A DNA stretch of 64,000 nucleotides from positions 94,590 to 158,589 of the forward strand of contig NZ_FOPY01000012.1 in NCBI RefSeq assembly GCF_900113605.1. Direction: 5' to 3'. The notes under the pieces were generated by a model. That model ran no database searches. It worked only from the letters and a program-made list of their open reading frames with translations, and was not told where the DNA came from. Both the position numbers and the translations under genes were made by a program. Numbering within the stretch: position 1 is the stretch's first letter; every line of letters begins with the position of its first letter. Below, in pieces: positions 11,747-20,666 of the stretch. This DNA is from Modicisalibacter xianhensis (GTDB taxonomy: Bacteria; Pseudomonadota; Gammaproteobacteria; Pseudomonadales; Halomonadaceae).

Positions 11747-11945
11747 TTATCGAAATTGGCTGTTGGCCGGCATTACCGGCCAATGATGAAAACGAGGCGT
11801 CTGACAATACCGACGGCACGGTTGCCAGACAAGCACACTTAAGTCATGGGTGTCATGATGACGCATGTCGATTACTTTAGCGACCGCACGGCGCCGTGCC
11901 ACTAGCACTTTGGTTGCGCCTGGAACGAGGTTCCGTCACGCCATG

Positions 11946-11970
11946 AAAAAGGCGGCCCGCAGGCCGCCTT
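11946..11970 (-). terminator. Rho-independent terminator of aceEF
   Basis: On the minus strand AAGGCGGCC-loop-GGCCGCCTT runs into a T run (plus strand A residues 11946-11950), 19 bases past the aceF stop codon. The remainder of 11711-11945 is upstream sequence for adk, with no gene visible. Confidence 0.85.
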
Positions 11971-11988
11971 GTCTGGCAGAGTCACGAA

Positions 11989-14061
11989 TTACAGCAGCAG
12001 TCGCCGAATATCGCTCAGTGCCTGCGCCAGGAACGCTGTGAAGCGTGCCGCATCGGCGCCATTCACAGCACGGTGATCGTAGGACAGGCTCAGCGGCATC
12101 ATCAGTCGTGGCGCGAAGTCCTTGCCATCCCACACCGGTTTCATCTGCGCCTTGGAGACGCCGAGAATGGCCACCTCGGGGGCATTGACGATGGGTGTGA
12201 AGGCAGTCCCGCCGATCGACCCCAGGCTGGAGATGGTAAAGCAGCCGCCCTGCATCTCCTCGCGCTTGAGTTTCTTGGCCTGGGCACGCTTGGCCAGATC
12301 CACCGACTCGCGAGCCAACTCGTACAGCGACTTCTTGTCGACATCGCGGATCACCGGCACCATCAGGCCATCCGGCGTATCCACGGCCACACCGATGTGC
12401 ACGTACTTCTTCCACACCAGCTTGTCGCCATCCGGGTGCAGACTGACGTTGAACTGCGGATACTTGCGCAGCGCAAACGCGCACGCCTTGATCAGGAACG
12501 GCAGCGGCGTGAGCTTGGCACCCTCGGCTTCGGCCTCGGCCTTCATCGACTTGCGGAAAGCCTCCAGCTCGGTGATGTCGGCCTCGTCGAACTGGGTGAC
12601 GTGCGGCACGTTCAGCCAGCTGCGATGCAGGTTGGTGGCCCCAGCCTTGAGCAACCGACCCATCGGCTGCTCCTCGACCTCGCCGAACTGGCTGAAGTCG
12701 ATGGCCGGGATCGGCGGAATGCCGCCACCTACCGTGGCGCTCGCGCCTGCGGCTGCCGGGGCTTCCTTGCGCTGCTTGAGCACTTGCTTGACGTAGGCGT
12801 GCACGTCTTCTTTCAGTACACGGCCTTTCGGTCCACTGGGCGTTACTTCGGAAAGCTCGACACCCAATTCGCGTGCCAGCATGCGCACCGCCGGGCCGGC
12901 ATGCGCCAGTTTACCCTTGCGCGGCTGCTGGCTTGCCATCTGCGCCTCGGGGCTGGGCTTGGCCGTGGCTTCGACGTCGGCGACCTGCTGCGACTTGCCA
13001 GCGGGCTTGCGCTCTTCAGTAGACTCACGCTTGGGCGCCTCGGCCTGCTTGGGCTTGGTCTTCTTGGCCCCGGCAACTTCCACGTAGCCGATCAGGTCGC
13101 CTTCGGAGACGGTATCGCCTTCCTTGACGGCGAGTTCGACGAGCTTGCCCTTGTAGGGGCTGGGCACGTCCATCGACGCCTTGTCGGACTCCAGCGTGAT
13201 CAGCGGGTCTTCCTCGTTGATCTCGTCGCCTTCGGCCACCGCCATCTCGATGATCGGCACATTCTCGCTGCCGCCGAGATCGGGAACACGGATCTCCTTG
13301 CGCTGGCTCTCTCCCTGTGCCCCGGGGCCTTCGGCTTCCTCGACCTCGCCCTCCTGGGGCTCGTCGGCTTCAGCCGTTTCGCTAACGGCTTCGTCGCTGC
13401 TGGCCGCTTCCTCGGGTTCGCCTTCGTCGTCCCCGCCTTCACCGGCGATCTCCATGGTGCCGATCAGATCACCCTCGGAGACGGCGTCGCCCTCCTTCAC
13501 GGCGAGTGAAACGAGCTTGCCGCTGTGCGGGCTGGGCACGTCCATGGACGCCTTGTCGGATTCCAGCGTGATCAGGGCATCCTCGGCGTTGACCTCGTCA
13601 CCTTCGGCGACCGCCACTTCGATGATCTCGACATTTTCGCTGCCGCCGATATCGGGAACCTTGATCTCCACCGTGCGCTTGCCGCCGCCGGACTTCTTGG
13701 CCGGCTTGGGCTGGGCCTGCTTGTCAGAGTCCTGCTTGGCGGGCTTTTCCTCGGCCTGGTCCTCCTCGGCCGGGGCGCTCTCCTGCTGAGCCTCCTCCTG
13801 TTCGGCCTCGTCATCGCCGCCGCCCTCGGCCTCGAGCTCGAGGATGTCGTCGCCTTCAGAGACGGTGTCGCCTTCCTTGACCAGCACCTTGACTACCTTG
13901 CCGCCCTTGGGCGCAGGCACGTCCATGCTGGCCTTGTCGGATTCCAGCGTGATCATGGTGTCTTCCGGCGCAATGACATCGCCTTCGGACACCGCGATCT
14001 CGATGATTTCGACATCGGTGCTGCCGCCGATGTCGGGAACTTTGATGATTTCGCTACTCAA
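11989..14061 (-). CDS. aceF: Pyruvate dehydrogenase complex E2 (dihydrolipoyl acetyltransferase), three lipoyl domains
   Basis: A 690-residue E2 core subunit of pyruvate dehydrogenase. It has three lipoyl domains (about 2-77, 130-206, 255-330) with lipoyl-lysines Lys43, Lys170 and Lys294, each in ESDKASMDVP. Long acidic or Ala/Pro/Lys linkers follow, then an E1/E3-binding domain (386-425) and the acetyltransferase domain (about 455-690) with catalytic His663 and Asn667 in DHRAVNG; the His/Asn pair matches Azotobacter E2p. The start is a TTG at 14061, preceded by GGAAGGAG at good spacing; upstream in-frame starts lack this site. It follows aceE; no lpd gene is present. Confidence 0.96.
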   Translation of the reverse strand: MSSEIIKVPDIGGSTDVEIIEIAVSEGDVIAPEDTMITLESDKASMDVPAPKGGKVVKVLVKEGDTVSEGDDILELEAEGGGDDEAEQEEAQQESAPAEEDQAEEKPAKQDSDKQAQPKPAKKSGGGKRTVEIKVPDIGGSENVEIIEVAVAEGDEVNAEDALITLESDKASMDVPSPHSGKLVSLAVKEGDAVSEGDLIGTMEIAGEGGDDEGEPEEAASSDEAVSETAEADEPQEGEVEEAEGPGAQGESQRKEIRVPDLGGSENVPIIEMAVAEGDEINEEDPLITLESDKASMDVPSPYKGKLVELAVKEGDTVSEGDLIGYVEVAGAKKTKPKQAEAPKRESTEERKPAGKSQQVADVEATAKPSPEAQMASQQPRKGKLAHAGPAVRMLARELGVELSEVTPSGPKGRVLKEDVHAYVKQVLKQRKEAPAAAGASATVGGGIPPIPAIDFSQFGEVEEQPMGRLLKAGATNLHRSWLNVPHVTQFDEADITELEAFRKSMKAEAEAEGAKLTPLPFLIKACAFALRKYPQFNVSLHPDGDKLVWKKYVHIGVAVDTPDGLMVPVIRDVDKKSLYELARESVDLAKRAQAKKLKREEMQGGCFTISSLGSIGGTAFTPIVNAPEVAILGVSKAQMKPVWDGKDFAPRLMMPLSLSYDHRAVNGADAARFTAFLAQALSDIRRLLL
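13072..14058 (-). repeat. Three tandem lipoyl-domain coding repeats in aceF
   Basis: Domain-level repeats lie at 13831-14058, 13444-13674 and 13072-13299. The second and third copies are the most alike, sharing LITLESDKASMDVPSP and VKEGD-VSEGDLIG. This suggests the third arose by recent internal duplication of the second; that is inference from similarity only. Confidence 0.85.
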
Positions 14062-14132
14062 GGTCGCGCTCCTTCCAAATCGTGCACGGGACGGACAGGC
14101 CACGTTCTAAGCGTAGCCTGCCTGCCACCTGA

Positions 14133-16811
14133 TCAGCTGACCAGCGGGTTGGGCTTGTTCGGATCGATGCCGTACTTCTTGAGGGCATCCGCAACGACCT
14201 TGCGGTCAATCTCGCCACGCTCGGCCAGCGCCTTGAGCGCCGCCACGGTGACGAAGTAGCGGTCGACTTCGAAGAAGTGACGCAGCTTTTCACGCGTATC
14301 CGAACGCCCGTACCCATCGGTGCCGAGCACGTGATAGTCGGTAGGCACCCAGGCGCGAACCTGGTCGGCGTAGAGCTTCATGTAGTCGGTCGAGGCGATG
14401 GCCGGCCCCTTGCGACCTTCCAGGCACTGGGTGACGTGCGGCTTGGCAGCCTCGTCGTCCGGGTGTAGGAAAGCCTGGCGGTCGATCTCGAGCGCCTCGC
14501 GACGCAGCTCATTGAAGCTGGTCACGCTCCAGATATCAGCGCCGACCTCGTATTCCTCCTTGAGGATCTCGGCGGCCGCCTCGACCTCGCGCAGGATGGT
14601 ACCCGAGCCCATCAACTGGACGTGTGCCTTGCTGCCCTCGGTCTCGCGCAGCAGGTACATGCCCTTGATGATGTCTTCGGTCGACCCTTCCGGCATCTCC
14701 GGATGCGGGTAGTTCTCGTTCATCAGGGTCAGGTAGTAGAAGCAGTTTTCCTTATCCTGATACATCCGCTTCAGGCCGTCCTGCACGATGACCGCGACCT
14801 CGTGCCCGTAGGTCGGATCGTAGCTGCGGCAGTTAGGAATGGTAGACGCCTGGATGAGGCTGTGCCCGTCCTGGTGCTGCAGTCCTTCACCGTTCAGCGT
14901 GGTGCGGCCGGCAGTACCGCCAAGCATGAAACCGCGCGCCTGCATGTCACCCGCCAACCACGCCAGGTCACCGATGCGCTGGAAGCCGAACATCGAGTAG
15001 TAGATGTAGAACGGCAGCAGCGGCATGTGGTGGTTGGAGTAGGACGTCGCCGCGGCGATCCACGCCGACATGGCGCCCGCTTCGGTGATGCCCTCTTCGA
15101 GGATCTGGCCGGCCTTGTCCTCGCGGTAATACATGATCTGGCCGGCATCCATCGGCTCATACTTCTGGCCTTCGGAGGTATAGATGCCGAGCTGGCGGAA
15201 CATGCCTTCCATGCCGAAGGTACGCGCCTCGTCGGGCACGATAGGCACGACCTGCTTGCCCAGCCCCTTGTGCTTGACCAGGCCGTTTAGGATACGCACG
15301 AAGGCCATGGTGGTGGAGACTTCGCGATCACCGGAGCCCTTGGTCTGGCTGGCGAACATCTTGTCGTCGAGGCCAGGAATCTCGAGTGCCTCAAAATCGC
15401 TCTTGCGTGCCGGCAGGTAACCGCCAAGCTGCTCGCGGCGCAGGTGCATGTACTTCATTTCCGGGCTGTCCTCGGCCGGCTTGAAGTACGGAATGTTGCC
15501 GCTGTCGATCTGCTCGTCGGTGACCGGAATGCCGAAGCGGTCGCGGAATTTCTTCAGTGCCTCGGTATCCATCGACTTGATCTGGTGCGCTTCCATGTCG
15601 GCTTCGCCGGAACCGCCGCCCATGCCGTAACCCTTGACGGTGTGCGCCAGGATCACGGTGGGCCGACCATTGGAGCTGTTCACCGCCTCGTGATAGGCCG
15701 CATAGACCTTGTAGGGATCGTGGCCGCCACGGTTGAGCTTCCAGATGTCGTCGTCGGACAGGTCCTCGACCATCTTCGCGGTTTCGGGGTACTTGCCGAA
15801 GAAATGCTCGCGGGTATAGGCACCGCCATTGGCCTTGTAGTTCTGGTATTCGCCGTCGACCGCCTCATCCATGCGCTTTTGCAGGATGCCCTTGGTGTCC
15901 TTCTCGAACAGCGGATCCCAGAAACGGCCCCAGACCACCTTGAGAACGTTCCAGCCGGCGCCCCGGAACACGCCTTCCAGTTCGTCGATGATCCGCGAGT
16001 TGCCGCGCACCGGTCCATCCAGGCGCTGCAGGTTGCAGTTGACCACGAAGATCAGGTTGTCGAGCTTCTCGCGGCTGGCCAGGTGCAGCGCGCCGAGAGA
16101 TTCCGGCTCGTCGCACTCGCCGTCGCCGAGGAACGCCCAGACCTTGCGGTCATGCATCGGCTGCAGGCCACGCGAATCCAGGTACTTCATGACGTGCGCC
16201 TGGTAGATCGCGGTGATCGGTCCCAGGCCCATGGACACGGTGGGGAACTGCCAGTAATCCGGCATCAGCCACGGGTGCGGATAGGAGGACAGGCCGTTGC
16301 CGTCGACTTCCTGACGGAAGTTGTCCATCTGCTCTTCGGTCAGGCGCCCCTCGAGGAACGAGCGGGCATAGATGCCCGGGGACACGTGGCCCTGAATGTA
16401 GAGCAGGTCGCCCTTGAACTCACCGTTGGGAGCGCGGAAGAAGTGGTTGAAACCCACCTCGTAAAGTGTCGCGCTCGACATGTAGCTGGCAAGGTGGCCG
16501 CCCAGCCCCTTGTGCTTCTTGTTGGCGCGAATGACCTGCGCCGCCATGTTCCAACGGATCAGTGAACGAATGCGCCGTTCCATGAACAGATCGCCGGGCA
16601 TGCGCGCTTCGCGGTGCACTGGGATCGTGTTGCGATGGGGGGTCGTCACCGAGAAGGGTACCTGCATGCCATCGCGGCGGAAGCGATCTGCCAGACGGCT
16701 CATCAGGTACTGGGCGCGCTCTTCGCCCTCACGATCCAGGACCGATTCCAGGGATTCTATCCATTCCGTGGTTTCGATCGGATCGAGATCTTCTCTTGCC
16801 TCCAGACTCAT
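14133..16811 (-). CDS. aceE: Pyruvate dehydrogenase E1 component (homodimeric type)
   Basis: An 892-residue thiamine-diphosphate-dependent E1 of the homodimeric AceE type (E. coli: 887). It decarboxylates pyruvate and reductively acetylates lipoyl groups of AceF. The ThDP/Mg motif GDGECDEPES…NCN is present, as is the N-terminal GGHLASYMSSATLYEVGFNHF typical of AceE. The start at 16811 follows CGGAGAG; a frame reaching 16856 is less likely. aceF lies 71 bases downstream and is clearly co-transcribed. Confidence 0.97.
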   Translation of the reverse strand: MSLEAREDLDPIETTEWIESLESVLDREGEERAQYLMSRLADRFRRDGMQVPFSVTTPHRNTIPVHREARMPGDLFMERRIRSLIRWNMAAQVIRANKKHKGLGGHLASYMSSATLYEVGFNHFFRAPNGEFKGDLLYIQGHVSPGIYARSFLEGRLTEEQMDNFRQEVDGNGLSSYPHPWLMPDYWQFPTVSMGLGPITAIYQAHVMKYLDSRGLQPMHDRKVWAFLGDGECDEPESLGALHLASREKLDNLIFVVNCNLQRLDGPVRGNSRIIDELEGVFRGAGWNVLKVVWGRFWDPLFEKDTKGILQKRMDEAVDGEYQNYKANGGAYTREHFFGKYPETAKMVEDLSDDDIWKLNRGGHDPYKVYAAYHEAVNSSNGRPTVILAHTVKGYGMGGGSGEADMEAHQIKSMDTEALKKFRDRFGIPVTDEQIDSGNIPYFKPAEDSPEMKYMHLRREQLGGYLPARKSDFEALEIPGLDDKMFASQTKGSGDREVSTTMAFVRILNGLVKHKGLGKQVVPIVPDEARTFGMEGMFRQLGIYTSEGQKYEPMDAGQIMYYREDKAGQILEEGITEAGAMSAWIAAATSYSNHHMPLLPFYIYYSMFGFQRIGDLAWLAGDMQARGFMLGGTAGRTTLNGEGLQHQDGHSLIQASTIPNCRSYDPTYGHEVAVIVQDGLKRMYQDKENCFYYLTLMNENYPHPEMPEGSTEDIIKGMYLLRETEGSKAHVQLMGSGTILREVEAAAEILKEEYEVGADIWSVTSFNELRREALEIDRQAFLHPDDEAAKPHVTQCLEGRKGPAIASTDYMKLYADQVRAWVPTDYHVLGTDGYGRSDTREKLRHFFEVDRYFVTVAALKALAERGEIDRKVVADALKKYGIDPNKPNPLVS

Positions 16812-17126
16812 AGACGTCTCTCCGAGTGAAGATATTGTGTCAGTCTGCCCTCCCACAACAGGCGAGGGGCGTATGGCGCTCTTCAGTGCGGGCGCGACCT
16901 TCTACGGGCCGTGTCTCCGATAAACCGTCTGTAGTTTCTTTACAGATGGGTGCCTCAGGCACGCAAATTCTGCGCACGAAGATACCGCAAACGCTGGCCG
17001 CTGCCAATTGAAGCCAATATGGAAAACCATTCCATAGACAATATTGCAGCGCAGCATCAAGCACTTACGTTACCGCGTCGTCCCGGCCAGGCTAACTCTG
17101 TCCAGTGTAGCTTGGCTACACACAGG
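16812..17126 (-). promoter_or_regulatory. aceEF promoter region (315 bases without a gene) with two palindromes
   Basis: On the minus strand a -35 box TTGGCA (17002-17007) and a -10 box TATCTT (16979-16984) stand 17 bases apart. Just upstream of the -35 lies the palindrome TATGGAA-N5-TTCCATA (17018-17036). Downstream of the -10 lies TCTGTA-N7-TACAGA (16928-16946), which extends to 16925-16949 with one mismatch per arm. Close to the ampD stop, GTGTAGC-TTG-GCTACAC (17105-17121) could end the ampD transcript. I see no convincing PdhR box. The predicted leader is about 160 bases long. Confidence 0.5.
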
Positions 17127-17684
17127 TCAAGTTCGTTCAAGACATTGTCGCAAAAAGGCCCAGTCGAATGCCGGGCCCGGGTCCGTCTTGCGCAGCGGCG
17201 CGATGCGCGCATGACTGGTGATGCGCTGCGCATCCAGTGCTGGATAGGACGCCATTAACGCACAAATGACGCTGGCCAGGGCATGATATTGCTGCTCGGT
17301 GTAGGGATGAATTTCAACCCCCTCGAGTTCGATGCCGATGCTGAAATCGTTGAGGTTGCTTCGTAGCTTCCCGGCATCGTGCCAGCTCGAACGGCCGGCA
17401 TGCCAGGCGCGCCGATCGAACGGCACGAACTGGACGCATTCGCCGTCACGCCGGATCAGCAGGTGGGCTGACACCTTGAGCCCGTCCAGGCGCGCATAGT
17501 AGGGATGCCCGGCAGGATCGAGCGTGTTGGTGAACAGCTGTTCGATGGCCTCGCCACCAAAGCATCCCGGCGGCAGACTGATCGAGTGCAATACCAGCAA
17601 TGAGATCTCGTTCTGCGGTCGCTGGTTGGCGTTGGGCGACGCAACGCGCCGGGCATCGCTCAGCCAGCCTTCGTTGATCTGCAT
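17127..17684 (-). CDS. ampD: 1,6-anhydro-N-acetylmuramyl-L-alanine amidase AmpD
   Basis: A 185-residue cytoplasmic zinc amidase that removes the peptide from anhydromuropeptides during peptidoglycan recycling and so keeps AmpR-regulated beta-lactamase low. Zinc ligands correspond to His33, His158 and Asp168, and the conserved glutamate is Glu119 in IGIELEG. The start at 17684 follows GGGGAG at ideal spacing. It is divergent from nadC, as in many gammaproteobacteria. Confidence 0.95.
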   Translation of the reverse strand: MQINEGWLSDARRVASPNANQRPQNEISLLVLHSISLPPGCFGGEAIEQLFTNTLDPAGHPYYARLDGLKVSAHLLIRRDGECVQFVPFDRRAWHAGRSSWHDAGKLRSNLNDFSIGIELEGVEIHPYTEQQYHALASVICALMASYPALDAQRITSHARIAPLRKTDPGPAFDWAFLRQCLERT

Positions 17685-17717
17685 GCCTCTCCCCTGCCGA
17701 ATTTGCATGGCTTTCCC

Positions 17718-17723
17718 TATAAT
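17718..17723 (+). promoter_or_regulatory. Likely -10 box for nadC
   Basis: A perfect TATAAT stands 37 bases before the nadC start in the ampD/nadC divergent gap. No clear -35 lies at 16-18 bases upstream, so this is only a partial promoter call. Confidence 0.4.
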
Positions 17724-17759
17724 AACGGCATTGTCGCACATCGAAGAGCACGGGAAGCC

Positions 17760-18614
17760 ATGCATTACTACGAAGCCCTCGCGGAAGACATTCGCACCAG
17801 CGCCGCCCGCCTGCTGGCGGAAGACGTCGGCCCGGGGGACATCACCGCCCAGCTAATTCCGGAGCGCCAGTGGGCCACTGCCCGGGTCATCACCCGCGAG
17901 GATGCCGTGCTGTGCGGTGTGGCCTGGGTCGATGAACTCTATCGGCGCCTCGACAAGCGCGTCATCCTCAACTGGCATGCCGCCGATGGCGATGCCATAG
18001 CCGCCGACAGTGTCTTTCTGGAACTCGAAGGCCCGGCACGCAGCGTGATGACCGGTGAGCGCGCGGCACTCAACCTGCTGCAGACGCTGTCAGGCACCGC
18101 CACGCGCACCCGCGACTACGTACGCCAGGTGGCCGATACCGGCGTGCGTCTGCTCGACACGCGCAAGACCCTGCCCGGAATGCGCCTGGCGCAGAAGTAC
18201 GCCGTTACCTGCGGTGGTGGCCACAACCATCGTATCGGTCTCTACGACGCCTTCCTGATCAAGGAGAACCACATCGCAGCCTGTGGTGGTATCGCCGCGG
18301 CAGTCAAGGAGGCACGCAAGATAGCCCGCGATTTGCCGGTGGAAGTCGAGGTGGAAAGCCTTGACGAGCTGGCCCAGGCACTCGAGGCCGGGGCCGACGT
18401 GATCATGCTCGACAATTTCACCCTTGATGACATGCGCGAGGCGGTTCGCCTGACCGAGAAACGGGCCACGCTGGAAGCTTCCGGCAATGTCAGCGAAGCG
18501 ACCCTGGAAGCGATTGCCGCGACCGGCGTGGATTGCATTTCCATTGGTGCCCTGACCAAGGACGTCAAGGCCATCGATCTGTCGATGCGTGTCACCCAGG
18601 TGGCTACGCGCTGA
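17760..18614 (+). CDS. nadC: Nicotinate-nucleotide pyrophosphorylase (carboxylating)
   Basis: A 284-residue quinolinate phosphoribosyltransferase, which converts quinolinate and PRPP to nicotinate mononucleotide in de novo NAD synthesis. Recognisable segments include [11 protein letters not shown], the [20 protein letters not shown] active-site region and the phosphate-binding [15 protein letters not shown] precedes the ATG at 17760. The pathway partner nadA is also in the window, at 28017. Confidence 0.97.
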   Translation: MHYYEALAEDIRTSAARLLAEDVGPGDITAQLIPERQWATARVITREDAVLCGVAWVDELYRRLDKRVILNWHAADGDAIAADSVFLELEGPARSVMTGERAALNLLQTLSGTATRTRDYVRQVADTGVRLLDTRKTLPGMRLAQKYAVTCGGGHNHRIGLYDAFLIKENHIAACGGIAAAVKEARKIARDLPVEVEVESLDELAQALEAGADVIMLDNFTLDDMREAVRLTEKRATLEASGNVSEATLEAIAATGVDCISIGALTKDVKAIDLSMRVTQVATR

Positions 18615-19107
18615 TTTCGCCCGACGGGGCCAGCGGCTTTTCCAGCACGATACGATTCAGCCGCTCGCCCCGCCGCTCGACCCATTCCTCGCCCCGCCGT
18701 ACCCAGCCGCGCCGCTCGAGCCCTGGCGCCAGTATCAGGCTGGCTTCGATACGTAACCGCTCGACGCCCTGGGCACGCATCTCATCCTCGGCGTAGTCGA
18801 GCAGGCGTCCCCCGATACCGTGCCGGGCCAGCGCCGGCCACACGTACAGCGTCTCGATCCGCCCACCCCCGATATCGAGCTCCACGAAGCCCACGCAGCG
18901 TCCGTCACAGGTCGCGACCAGCGTGGTGAACAGGGCCTGGCGAGCCGCCCACGCCGCCGCCTCACGCGGCAAGGCGCTGGCCCAGGCATCGCGCTGTGCC
19001 AGGCTGTAATAGCCAGCCGCGCCCTGCATCACGGCGTGATGGAAGACTTCTCCCTGGTCGGCCGCATCGTCGGGCAGAGCGACACGGTAACGAACGCGTT
19101 CCAGCAT
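18604..19107 (-). CDS. GNAT family N-acetyltransferase
   Basis: A 167-residue GNAT-fold protein. The acetyl-CoA-binding region is [24 protein letters not shown] at about 87-110, including the RxxGxG-like ARHGIGG loop, and the usual late strand LRIEASL follows. The substrate cannot be predicted. The 3' end overlaps nadC by 11 bases in convergent orientation. The start is uncertain between ATG 19107 and TTG 19125, neither with a good ribosome-binding site. Confidence 0.75.
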   Translation of the reverse strand: MLERVRYRVALPDDAADQGEVFHHAVMQGAAGYYSLAQRDAWASALPREAAAWAARQALFTTLVATCDGRCVGFVELDIGGGRIETLYVWPALARHGIGGRLLDYAEDEMRAQGVERLRIEASLILAPGLERRGWVRRGEEWVERRGERLNRIVLEKPLAPSGEISA

Positions 19108-19149
19108 GGCGTCATGTCTCGTCAAGGGTGAGGAATCGACGGGCCCGCT

Positions 19150-19716
19150 TCACGCCGCCTGTTCGCCACTGAAAGCCTCGTAGCGCGGAAACCGAGACGC
19201 GATATCGCTGCCGGTCATCCTCGCCGCCTGGGCCTCGCTGGCGGCGAATAGCCGGATAGCCGTGAAGTTGGGCTCAGGCCCCATGTCGAACCAGTGCGGT
19301 GTATCCGCCGGCACCGAAATCAGATCACCGGCCGCACAGCCGATGACATAGACCCGCTGGTTCAGGTGCAGGTAGAAAAGGCATCCCCCACGCACGAAGA
19401 CATGCATTTCATCCTCGCTATAGCGGTGCTCGTCGAGAAACTCCTGGCGCAACGATGCCTTGTCGGGATGGTCAGGCCGCAGCCCAATCACGTCCGCAAC
19501 GACAAAGCCGCCTTCGCGCTTGAGACGCTCTATCTCTTCGGCGTAAGCCGTCAGCACACTCTTCTGGTCAGCATCAGGCACCAGTTCGGGATGCGGTTCG
19601 CAGCGATCGAAACGCACCCCATGGGCTGCCAATTCCGCAGCGATGCGCTCGCCTTCATGGGTGGACAGGATCGGTTGTTCACCGTCCGCTTCGTGATAGA
19701 CATGCAGAAAACTCAT
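19150..19716 (-). CDS. mtnD: Acireductone dioxygenase-like cupin with an altered metal site
   Basis: A 188-residue cupin that matches the acireductone dioxygenase (ARD) family along its whole length (MSFLHVYHEAD start, LISVPADTPHWFDMG, FTAIRLF). ARD converts the acireductone of methionine salvage to formate and the 2-keto acid (Fe form) or off-pathway products (Ni form). Of the four known metal ligands, His97, Glu103 and His141 are present, but the second histidine is Tyr99. The conserved arginine after DEV is also changed (DEMH). GGAGAG precedes the ATG at 19716. No other methionine-salvage gene is nearby, so activity is uncertain. Confidence 0.8.
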   Translation of the reverse strand: MSFLHVYHEADGEQPILSTHEGERIAAELAAHGVRFDRCEPHPELVPDADQKSVLTAYAEEIERLKREGGFVVADVIGLRPDHPDKASLRQEFLDEHRYSEDEMHVFVRGGCLFYLHLNQRVYVIGCAAGDLISVPADTPHWFDMGPEPNFTAIRLFAASEAQAARMTGSDIASRFPRYEAFSGEQAA

Positions 19717-19893
19717 GACAGCCTCTCCTTAGCTTCGGTTCTCGTTCGGCATGACAGCCCGGCGCCTTCATGTGGCACCGGTAAACTTCCCTGTCACAGG
19801 CGCAGACTACACAATGGTGGCTCCCCGGAACAGTTGCAGGAAGACATGCCAAAGGCCTCGCTCGTCCCCTCGATGCACGGCATAATGCCTTGC

Positions 19894-20640
19894 ATGCACG
19901 ATATCCCACTCTCGTTGCCGGACGCTTTCAGCCTTTCGGCCATCGGCCGGATCGCCAGCGACTACCCCGACAAGTTCGGCATCCCTCGACAACCCGGACT
20001 GGTGCCGGCCGGTCGCGCAGTGCTTCACCTACTGCCGCCCTATGACAACCCGCTCGCTGTACGCGGTCTCGAGCAGGTGAGTCATCTGTGGCTGACCTTC
20101 GTCTTTCATCGTAGCCCCGAACGCTGGACAGCGCTGGTGCGTCCACCCCGCCTGGGCGGCAATACCAAGATTGGCGTCTTCGCGACACGCAGCACGCACA
20201 GGCCCAACCGCCTGGGGCTGTCGCTGGTCGCACTGCAACGAATAGAAACCGACAACGGGGTGCGCCTCTACCTGCAAGGGCACGACCTGGTCGACGGCAC
20301 GCCGGTCCTCGACATCAAACCCTACCTGCCCTGGGCAGAGGCATTACCCGAAGCACGTGCCGGTTTCGCACCGCACCCCCCACCCCGGCACGAGGTACGC
20401 TTCACGCTACAGGCAATCGCCATGCTGGAGGAACGCAGCGACGCCGATTCGCTACGCGAGCTGATCCGTCAGGTCCTAGCGCAGGACCCGCGACCCGCCT
20501 ATCGGCGGGGTGCCGAGTCGCGTATCTACGGCGTGCCACTACGTGATGTCGATGTGCGCTTTCGTGCCTGCGACGACGGCACGGGAGGCATCGTCATGGA
20601 GGTGATAGAACTCGTGCCGCTGGCCTCGCCTCGCGATTGA
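19894..20640 (+). CDS. trmO: tRNA (N6-threonylcarbamoyladenosine37-N6)-methyltransferase TrmO
   Basis: A 248-residue TsaA/YaeB-type beta-barrel SAM methyltransferase that converts t6A37 to m6t6A37 in tRNA-Thr. Signature segments are IPRQPGLV, VRPPRLGGN, GVFATRSTHRPN and DLVDGTPVLDIKPYLP, with the C-terminal LAQDPRPAYR. The start is not certain: ATG at 19873, 19885 and 19894 are all in frame and none has a strong ribosome-binding site; the last gives the most family-like length. TsaB in this window provides part of its substrate pathway. Confidence 0.93.
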   Translation: MHDIPLSLPDAFSLSAIGRIASDYPDKFGIPRQPGLVPAGRAVLHLLPPYDNPLAVRGLEQVSHLWLTFVFHRSPERWTALVRPPRLGGNTKIGVFATRSTHRPNRLGLSLVALQRIETDNGVRLYLQGHDLVDGTPVLDIKPYLPWAEALPEARAGFAPHPPPRHEVRFTLQAIAMLEERSDADSLRELIRQVLAQDPRPAYRRGAESRIYGVPLRDVDVRFRACDDGTGGIVMEVIELVPLASPRD

Positions 20641-20666
20641 GGCCAACGACACGGCCAGGCAACGCT

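Noticed and set aside
11989..14061. Asn in place of Asp in the HxxxDG motif of AceF as a possible inactivating change
   Set aside because: Azotobacter and Pseudomonas pyruvate dehydrogenase E2 proteins also use a His/Asn pair, so this is normal.
16812..17126. PdhR box upstream of aceE
   Set aside because: No ATTGGT-N-ACCAAT-like site is present; the palindromes seen are different in sequence.
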